A stretch of 10,476 nucleotides of DNA, from contig VMEY01000038.1 in NCBI GenBank assembly GCA_007375785.1, positions 1 through 10,476 of the forward strand, written 5' to 3'. A program made the position numbers and the translations under genes. Positions within the stretch are counted from its first letter, which is position 1. The number at the start of each line of letters is the position of its first letter. Below are positions 1-4,142 of the stretch, piece after piece. This DNA is from Parcubacteria group bacterium Athens0416_74 (GTDB lineage Bacteria > Patescibacteriota > Minisyncoccia > Phycocordibacterales > UBA2100). The notes below the pieces were generated by a model. It was not told the origin of the DNA. It did no database searches and worked only from the letters and a program-made list of their open reading frames with translations.

Positions 1-26
1 CGTCTACAAGTAACGGGAGGAATAAA

Positions 27-293
27 ATGTCCGATACAAAGCAAGAGTCGAGCGTCTCAAAGGGATTCGGCTTCGGCGTCGGTTTTCTTGCGGCGATTGC
101 GGTGGTAAACCTTGTCATCCTCGGCCTGATGTTAATCATCGCGCCCGAACGGCTCGCGGCTCGGCTGCACGGTGCGGTCATCGGGACTCCAGGCAGCGGC
201 TATGTGGCGGGTGCACCTGTCAATGCGGCAGAATGCACCGCGCGCGGTGGCAATGTCGTCTACGGCGGCAAGGGGTGCAGGAACTACCGGTGA
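27..293 (+). CDS. Small membrane-anchored protein with shared CX13C C-terminal tail
   Basis: This is an 88-residue protein of unknown function. The ATG at 27 is supported by a GGGAGG ribosome binding site at 15-20. A short polar N-terminus is followed by a hydrophobic segment at about residues 16-40, which lacks a clear signal-peptidase site, so it is probably a membrane anchor with the C-terminus outside (inferred). The last ~30 residues carry the tail shared with the next two genes: Y-V-x-GAP-x-N, then EC-x-ARGG, then GKGC-x-x-YR at the extreme end. C70 and C84 are separated by 13 residues. It differs from its two neighbours in having a membrane anchor rather than a cleavable signal peptide and almost no middle region. 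The bases just before it (TAC AAG TAA at 5-13) could be the end of an upstream gene, but too little is present to say. No known family was recognised. Confidence 0.8.
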   Translation: MSDTKQESSVSKGFGFGVGFLAAIAVVNLVILGLMLIIAPERLAARLHGAVIGTPGSGYVAGAPVNAAECTARGGNVVYGGKGCRNYR

Positions 294-313
294 CGAATTG
301 GTCTTTACAACAA

Positions 314-347
314 GGGAAGCGGCCTCGCCTCAGGCCTGGCCGCTCCC
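314..347 (+). terminator. Hairpin terminator after first tail gene
   Basis: GGGAAGCGGCC (314-324) pairs with GGCCGCTCCC (338-347) with one bulged A. The stem is GC-rich, but the following T-run is weak (CTTCTT at 352-357). The sequence is almost the same as the hairpin at 868-900, so it may also be a duplicated intergenic element. Confidence 0.6.
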
Positions 348-397
348 ATCTACTTCTTGAAAATCCGATACGGTTTGATACATCGAACTGTGCCGGA

Positions 398-418
398 CTT
401 TCACGAAAGGCGTGAAAG
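398..418 (+). promoter_or_regulatory. Leader hairpin upstream of second tail gene
   Basis: CTTTCACG (398-405) and CGTGAAAG (411-418) form a perfect 8-bp stem with a five-base loop, ending 28 bases before the ATG at 447. It probably lies in the 5' leader of the mRNA. No T-run follows, so it is unlikely to be a terminator. A TTGAAA at 357-362 could be a -35 box, but no convincing -10 was found. The function of the hairpin is unknown. Confidence 0.4.
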
Positions 419-446
419 CACCAGCTCATTGAGGGAGAGAATACAG

Positions 447-857
447 ATGACAAAGATTGTAAGGTTGCTATTCGGGATGGCGTTGCTCGCCGTCTCGCAG
501 ATGGCTATGTCGCTCGAAGCGTCGGCACAACGCCGGTGCGGCGATTTTATCCAGAACGGCACCATCTACGTCGCGAGTCGCGCGAGGGATTGTGACCGCG
601 GCACTTCCTGGCAAAGGGATCGGCGCGGAAACCGCATCTGGGGCATGTCGCGCGCCTCATCGCATCGGTCGTATTACAAGAGTCGACAGTACTCGGCTCG
701 GCAGTACGGGCGTACGCGTTCGTACGGGTATCGTCCTGCAGCGGTTGCGGTGGCTACGACCAATTACATCCCCGGTGCGCCGAGAAACGTCTCGGAGTGC
801 TACGCTCGCGGTGGCACGCTCGCCAACGGCGGACGCGGATGTGCCGGTTATCGCTGA
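447..857 (+). CDS. Secreted basic protein with shared CX13C C-terminal tail
   Basis: This is a 136-residue protein of unknown function. I chose the ATG at 447 because GAGGGAGAG (431-439) is a good ribosome binding site and the protein then begins with a normal signal peptide: MTK, a hydrophobic core, and a likely cut after ASA (residue 27), leaving Gln at the mature N-terminus. An in-frame TTG at 357 would put unrelated residues before the signal peptide. After the signal comes a Cys-containing segment (RRCGDF, DCDRGTSW), then an Arg/Ser/Tyr-rich basic linker (about residues 70-105). The last ~30 residues form the tail shared with the genes at 27 and 1049: YIPGAP-x-N, EC-x-ARGG, GRGC-x-x-YR. 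C118 and C132 are 13 apart. The two extra cysteines in the N-terminal segment could form a second disulfide outside the cell (inferred). No family was recognised. Confidence 0.82.
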   Translation: MTKIVRLLFGMALLAVSQMAMSLEASAQRRCGDFIQNGTIYVASRARDCDRGTSWQRDRRGNRIWGMSRASSHRSYYKSRQYSARQYGRTRSYGYRPAAVAVATTNYIPGAPRNVSECYARGGTLANGGRGCAGYR

Positions 858-867
858 AGTTCTTACC

Positions 868-910
868 GGAAGCGGCCTCGCCTGAGGCCTGGCCGCTTCC
901 CAAGATTTTT
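868..910 (+). terminator. Rho-independent terminator after second tail gene
   Basis: GGAAGCGGCC (868-877) and GGCCGCTTCC (891-900) are perfect inverted repeats. The loop contains a further small palindrome, GCCTGAGGC, and ATTTTT follows at 905-910. The hairpin closely matches the one at 314-347. Confidence 0.8.
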
Positions 911-1048
911 CTCCCACACTTGCGAATATCATTTCAGAGGTATATGCCTCTGGATAGTCTTCGGAAGAAGATAAGTTGAGCCGTCCGAACCGAAAGGGGA
1001 GGACATCCAGTTCTACGACAATGCCCATGATGGGCGAAGGAGGATCAG
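911..1048 (+). promoter_or_regulatory. Structured leader region before third tail gene
   Basis: This gap between the terminator and the third tail gene contains several short inverted repeats: CAGAGG/CCTCTG (935-940/947-952), TCTTCGGAAGA (958-968) and GCCC/GGGC (1023-1026/1032-1035). The last of these lies just before the GAAGGAGG ribosome binding site (1036-1043). A promoter is expected here because a terminator precedes it. Only weak boxes are visible, such as TTGCGA at 920 with TATATG at 941, a 15-base spacing. Confidence 0.35.
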
Positions 1049-1699
1049 ATGACGAAGATTTCAGTGATTGCAGGGCTTGCTCTGCTGGCGCTTTCCACCT
1101 GCGCTTTCGCTCAGGATTCGCAGGTGGCGCCGTCTGCCGAACAGCCGGTGGTTGTGGAGACGCGTCCTTTACCGGTCGCGCCGCCCTTGCCTGTGGCTCC
1201 GCCCATGGCTATTGAACAGCCTGCGCAGCCGACCGCTCAGTCCGCGATTCCGGCTCCTGCTCCCGCTCCAGCGGCGGAGTGTCAAGTGCCGGCTCCGGTG
1301 CGGAAGACGGTGGCCCGGAAGCATCACCGCAAGCATTCGTGCAAGCCGGCCCGTCTGGCCCGTGCGACCGCTCCGGCTGTGGTGCAGAAAATGGAGCCCG
1401 TCACGAATGTGCAGACGATTATCGAGAAGACAATCATCAAGCGCATCATCGTGAACGAGCCGACGGTCATCATCCAGTCACCGCCAGCAATCGTGCGGCA
1501 GCCTTGCCCGGGTCCGTGTGCACGTCCGGTCAGCGTTTGCGGGCCGCGTCCGTGCTCGAATCAGGCGCAGTCCGCGAACGCAGCTCCTGGTCAGCCCGGT
1601 GGGGGATATATCCCCGGCGCTCCGCAAAACGCGCAGGAGTGCATCGCGCGCGGCGGCCAGCTCGCCAACGAAGGTCGCGGTTGCGCCGGCTACCGCTAA
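1049..1699 (+). CDS. Secreted Pro/Ala-rich protein with shared CX13C C-terminal tail
   Basis: This is a 216-residue protein of unknown function. The ATG at 1049 has a strong GAAGGAGG site six bases upstream. The signal peptide (residues 1-21) ends AFA, leaving Gln at the mature N-terminus. The middle is low complexity: Pro/Ala/Val-rich repeats (PLPVAPP occurs twice in slightly different form, about residues 40-55), a Lys/Arg/His patch (KHHRKH, about residue 92), a beta-prone Ile/Val stretch with two IIEKTI-type elements (about 123-145), and a Cys/Pro-rich part (PCPGPC, then CGPRPC). The tail is the same as in the two upstream genes, with C198 and C212 13 residues apart and the protein ending YR. 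The Pro-rich part probably acts as an extended spacer that displays the tail away from the cell surface (inferred). It begins MTKI, as the previous gene does, which suggests paralogy at both ends with a replaced or expanded middle. Confidence 0.85.
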   Translation: MTKISVIAGLALLALSTCAFAQDSQVAPSAEQPVVVETRPLPVAPPLPVAPPMAIEQPAQPTAQSAIPAPAPAPAAECQVPAPVRKTVARKHHRKHSCKPARLARATAPAVVQKMEPVTNVQTIIEKTIIKRIIVNEPTVIIQSPPAIVRQPCPGPCARPVSVCGPRPCSNQAQSANAAPGQPGGGYIPGAPQNAQECIARGGQLANEGRGCAGYR

Positions 1700-1760
1700 T
1701 CTCCAAGTTCTATCCTAGGCGACTCGTTCGCCCGGGCAGCCCATTATCTCGGGCATCCGA

Positions 1761-1795
1761 GAGGCTCCATCTCACGATGGGGCCTCTTTCTTTTT
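1761..1795 (+). terminator. Rho-independent terminator after third tail gene
   Basis: GAGGCTCCATC (1761-1771) pairs with GATGGGGCCTC (1776-1786) with one wobble pair and a four-base loop, followed by TTTCTTTTT (1787-1795). Its sequence is unrelated to the hairpins after the first two tail genes. Confidence 0.85.
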
Positions 1796-1799
1796 ATAC

Positions 1800-1827
1800 T
1801 TGACAAACCATTAGTATCTGCTATAAT
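1800..1827 (+). promoter_or_regulatory. Near-consensus sigma70-type promoter
   Basis: TTGACA at 1800-1805 and TATAAT at 1822-1827 are both exact consensus boxes with a 16-base spacer. A TG at 1819-1820 adds an extended -10. Transcription should start near 1834, giving a leader of about 75 bases before the ATG at 1911. It begins directly after the preceding terminator's T-run. Strong expression of the downstream secreted protein is expected. Confidence 0.85.
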
Positions 1828-1847
1828 AGATAGAGTACTGCAAACCC

Positions 1848-1865
1848 GCTTCGCGAAAGCGAAGC
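1848..1865 (+). promoter_or_regulatory. 5' leader hairpin with GAAA tetraloop
   Basis: GCTTCGC (1848-1854), GAAA (1855-1858) and GCGAAGC (1859-1865) form a perfect 7-bp stem closed by a GNRA tetraloop, about 14 bases after the predicted transcription start. Such a structure near the 5' end could protect the mRNA from degradation (inferred). It leaves the ribosome binding site free. Confidence 0.6.
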
Positions 1866-1910
1866 ATCGTTCTCAAAGCGCCCAATCCGGGCATCATAGA
1901 GGAGACTTCC

Positions 1911-2438
1911 ATGAACAAGTTGTTCACACTGACTGCCGCTGCTGCCGCTCTCGCTCTGTCCGCCACATCTGCGTTCGCGCAGGACGTCGGCAGGTCGAAA
2001 GACATCGTCGAGCCCAACGTGCCCGCCGCTGCCGCTCCGGCACCGGGTCCGGTGTCGACGTTCCCGACCGTGACCGCGGTGAGCTGCAAACTCATCTCGG
2101 TGTCCGTCCCGGCGATGTCGAAGGACAAGCCGGCGACGTACGATGTCCTTGTCAAGGACAACACGGCTGGACTGCTCGACGAGATCAAGGCCTGCAATCC
2201 GAAAGCCGCCATCGCCAAGTTCAAGGCGAATTCGGCGACGGTGAAGGTCACGCAGAGCGTCACCGACAGCCAGGCCTACTTCAAGGTTCCGTCCGATCGC
2301 GCCGCCCGCCTCATCCTCTCGTTCTCGACGAGTCAGGCTGACTGGAAGGCCGAACGGTTCTGGGACAGCGCTGGTCCGATCGGTAATCGCACCGAAGTGA
2401 CCCTCGTGGTCGCGCAGGCCGGCGAACAGACCAAGTAA
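1911..2438 (+). CDS. Secreted protein of unknown function
   Basis: This is a 175-residue protein. The ATG at 1911 is preceded by AGAGGAGA (1897-1904). A clear signal peptide (KLF, then an Ala/Leu-rich core) should be cut after AFA at residue 23, leaving Gln first. A short Pro/Ala-rich spacer (residues ~37-49) leads to a globular part with alternating hydrophobic residues suggestive of a beta-rich fold. Two cysteines (in VSCKL and KACNP) may form a disulfide. It lacks the CX13C tail of the three upstream genes. The isolated consensus promoter and strong terminator show that it is a single-gene transcription unit, probably well expressed. No family was recognised; a periplasmic or cell-surface role is inferred only from the signal peptide. 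Confidence 0.85.
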   Translation: MNKLFTLTAAAAALALSATSAFAQDVGRSKDIVEPNVPAAAAPAPGPVSTFPTVTAVSCKLISVSVPAMSKDKPATYDVLVKDNTAGLLDEIKACNPKAAIAKFKANSATVKVTQSVTDSQAYFKVPSDRAARLILSFSTSQADWKAERFWDSAGPIGNRTEVTLVVAQAGEQTK

Positions 2439-2458
2439 CTGACGCAGGTCAGTCTCCC

Positions 2459-2503
2459 GGTGGTGACAGCGAACTCGTTCGCTGTCACCACCACAATCTT
2501 TTT
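2459..2503 (+). terminator. Strong Rho-independent terminator
   Basis: A perfect 15-bp stem, GGTGGTGACAGCGAA (2459-2473) with TTCGCTGTCACCACC (2478-2492), has a four-base loop and is followed by CTTTTT (2498-2503). It ends the transcript of the secreted protein at 1911-2438. Confidence 0.9.
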
Positions 2504-2606
2504 CGCAAACATCTGTCTTTCGAATAGAAAGTCGACGGACAGATTTTTACGAACCCTTTGGTCAAAAGGGAAGTAGGAGTCGGGGACGTATGAAGTGCAC
2601 ATGACC

Positions 2607-2633
2607 TTGACAAAGGTGATAATGCATGATAGT
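2607..2633 (+). promoter_or_regulatory. Possible promoter for surface-protein gene
   Basis: TTGACA at 2607-2612 is an exact -35 box. The best -10 nearby is GATAGT (2628-2633) at a short 15-base spacing, so the assignment is tentative. The rest of the 2504-2679 gap is AT-richer and holds a 6-bp hairpin, CCCTTT/AAAGGG (2554-2559/2565-2570). No convincing Shine-Dalgarno is seen before the ATG at 2680, where the region reads TTAATAGAAACAATTAT. Confidence 0.4.
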
Positions 2634-2679
2634 ACGCTCACATTAGCAAGGGTAGGAATTAGTTAATAGAAACAATTAT

Positions 2680-3183
2680 ATGAACATCAATAAAATATTC
2701 GCAGTTGGTCTCTGCGTCGTGGTATTCGGCATCATGCCGGTCGCCGCGAATGCCCAGTATGACGACGGATTTTTTGATTCTGGAGTCAGCTACGACTCGT
2801 CCAGCTGGAGTGGTGGCTACGACTCTGGCTTCTACGATTCCGGCGTAAGCTACGACTCATATGACTACGGCAGTGGATACGACTCGGGTTACTTCGACTC
2901 TGGCGTAAGCTACGACGGTTACGACTACGGCAGTGGATACGACTCGGGTTACTTCGACTCTGGCGTAAGCTACGACGGTTACGACTACGGCAGTGGATAC
3001 GGGATTTCCCGAATACGTACTCGGATTTCCCAACGGATTGCGGTGGCTCACCATGCAACTACTCGGATTTCCCAACCACGTACTCGGACTTCCCGACCTA
3101 CAGCGACTTCCCAACCACGTACTCGGACTTCCCGACGTACAGCGACTTCCCATCGGACTGCGGCTCGAGCTGTGGCCAGATGA
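2680..3183 (+). CDS. N-terminal part of frameshifted repetitive surface protein
   Basis: The frame opens at an ATG with a signal peptide (residues 1-25, ending ANA, mature N-terminal Gln). It continues with four 20-residue units rich in Tyr, Gly, Asp and Ser (residues 28-107), each containing DSGVSYD. From about 3001 the composition flips to Arg/Thr/Ser-rich with no Tyr or Asp until the TGA at 3181-3183. At the same point another frame begins to read YSDFPT repeats and Cys-Gly motifs that run without a stop into the 3180-4118 reading frame. I infer that residues 1-107 are genuine, that the remaining ~60 are out-of-frame, and that this is the start of one gene spanning 2680-4118. The TGA overlaps the ATG at 3180 as ATGA, so two coupled genes cannot be fully excluded, but there is no ribosome binding site before 3180. 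The repeats are probably an extended, sticky cell-surface region. Confidence 0.7.
   Translation: MNINKIFAVGLCVVVFGIMPVAANAQYDDGFFDSGVSYDSSSWSGGYDSGFYDSGVSYDSYDYGSGYDSGYFDSGVSYDGYDYGSGYDSGYFDSGVSYDGYDYGSGYGISRIRTRISQRIAVAHHATTRISQPRTRTSRPTATSQPRTRTSRRTATSHRTAARAVAR
2761..3000 (+). repeat. Four tandem 60-bp repeats (20-residue units)
   Basis: The four units are 2761-2820, 2821-2880, 2881-2940 and 2941-3000. Units 3 and 4 are identical over all 60 bases. Unit 2 differs at several positions and unit 1 is the most divergent. The gradient suggests recent duplication at the 3' end. Each unit encodes a Tyr/Gly/Asp-rich 20-mer with a DSGVSYD core. Confidence 0.95.
3003..3152 (+). repeat. YSDFPT-type repeats in the second frame
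   Basis: Read in the frame of the downstream gene, this stretch encodes repeated YSDFP motifs (first one DFPNTYSDFP), interrupted once by a Cys pair in TDCGGSPCN. The clearest tandem is a 39-base period starting at 3082 and again at 3121 (13 residues, YSDFPT then YSDFPTT). It is directly followed by Cys-rich sequence (SDCGSSCGQ, NESCGCYE) that leads into the Gly-rich region of the downstream reading frame. Confidence 0.85.
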
Positions 3184-4118
3184 CATACAACGAGTCGTGT
3201 GGTTGCTACGAGACCTCATATGGAGGTGGTAGCTATGGCGGCGGATTCGGCGGCAGCTCTGGCGGTGGCTTCAAGATGCCTTCCTTCGGTGGCATGTCCA
3301 TTGTCCCTCCGAGCTACCCTACACCTCCTCGTCCTACCCCGACTCCGACCTACCCTCAGCCGACGCCTCCGCGTCCTACCCCGACGACTCCGTCGACTCC
3401 AATCAACATCAACAACGTAAACACGAACACGAACACCAACACGAACGTGAATACGAATGTGACGACCGTCACACCAGTTACTCCGGGCCCAATCGTGCAG
3501 TACGTCTATCCGTACACGCAGCAGTACCCGTCTCAGGCACCGTTTTGTGTCATCACTGCAAGCAATCAGTACAACTACGGCAACGGCATGATAACGCTCA
3601 CGTGGAGCTCAAGTGGAGCCACGAGTGCATACATCACGCCAGGACTTGGCCAGGTTGCTCCCAACGGTTCGACGACACTCTACGGGTACAACAACACCGT
3701 GTACACCATGACAGTCTCCGGTCAGGGCGGTTCGTACACCTGCCACACGCAGTCGTACGTCAATCCGATAACGCCGGTGAGCCCGTACGTATCGCTTACG
3801 CAGATACCGTACACAGGTCTCGCACTTGGTCCTATCGGCAACGCGCTCTACTGGATGGGTCTCATCTCAGTCGCAGTAGCCGGTGCGTACCTCTTGGTCT
3901 ACTACAAGGGTGGCATGCTTGCTCTCGCAGGCCAGACACTCTCGGCCTCGATGGCACGACGCTCGCAGGAAGAGGAAGCTGCGCCAGCGGAAGCTCCTCA
4001 TCAGGAAAAGGTAGCGGCTCTTGCTCACCTTCCTGTGCAGGAAACGACGACTCGTGACGCGATGAAGATTGTCCGCTCGGAAGACGGCACTCCTCGCCTC
4101 GTCATCTCTCGCGCCTAA
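3180..4118 (+). CDS. C-terminal part of surface protein: Ig-like domain, membrane anchor
   Basis: From the ATG at 3180 this frame gives 312 residues, but it is open upstream to about 3003 with meaningful repeats, so the ATG is probably internal. Order: Cys-rich and Gly-rich stretch (1-40), Pro/Thr-rich spacer (44-74), Asn/Thr-rich repeats (75-97), and an Ig-like domain (about 119-195) with C123 and C188 as the likely disulfide and the LTWSSSGA core typical of Parcubacteria surface proteins. Then IPYTG (209-213), a hydrophobic membrane segment (about 221-242), Lys243 and a ~70-residue charged, Ala/Glu-rich tail. The charge pattern puts the N-terminal part outside and the tail inside the cell. 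Joined to the 2680 frame, the full protein would be about 478 residues. The function is unknown; adhesion or cell-surface interaction is a guess from the architecture. Confidence 0.8.
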   Translation: MTYNESCGCYETSYGGGSYGGGFGGSSGGGFKMPSFGGMSIVPPSYPTPPRPTPTPTYPQPTPPRPTPTTPSTPININNVNTNTNTNTNVNTNVTTVTPVTPGPIVQYVYPYTQQYPSQAPFCVITASNQYNYGNGMITLTWSSSGATSAYITPGLGQVAPNGSTTLYGYNNTVYTMTVSGQGGSYTCHTQSYVNPITPVSPYVSLTQIPYTGLALGPIGNALYWMGLISVAVAGAYLLVYYKGGMLALAGQTLSASMARRSQEEEAAPAEAPHQEKVAALAHLPVQETTTRDAMKIVRSEDGTPRLVISRA

Positions 4119-4142
4119 CTGCCGCCGCCTGTCCTGCAAAGC

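Noticed and set aside
1060..1082. Lipoprotein signal in the third tail protein (Cys18 in the signal peptide)
   Set aside because: The residues before the Cys are L-S-T, which do not fit a lipobox, and a good AFA|Q signal-peptidase I site follows.
2550..2600. Possible REP or insertion-sequence remnant (short hairpin and GTCGGGGAC)
   Set aside because: It reminded me of palindromic elements tied to REP-associated transposases, but there is no second copy, no transposase and no clear palindrome around it.
2761..3000. CRISPR-like regular repeats
   Set aside because: The 60-base units are contiguous, coding, have no spacers and diverge by codon; they are a tandem protein repeat.
2998..3006. Programmed ribosomal frameshift site
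   Set aside because: The bases TACGGGATTT do not form a slippery heptamer, and no strong downstream hairpin was identified. An indel is simpler.
3180..3183. ATGA stop-start overlap suggesting two translationally coupled genes
   Set aside because: The second frame is open and meaningful (YSDFP repeats, Cys motifs) for about 175 bases upstream of this ATG, no ribosome binding site precedes it, and the first frame turns to Arg-rich junk after 3000. One frameshifted gene explains the data better.
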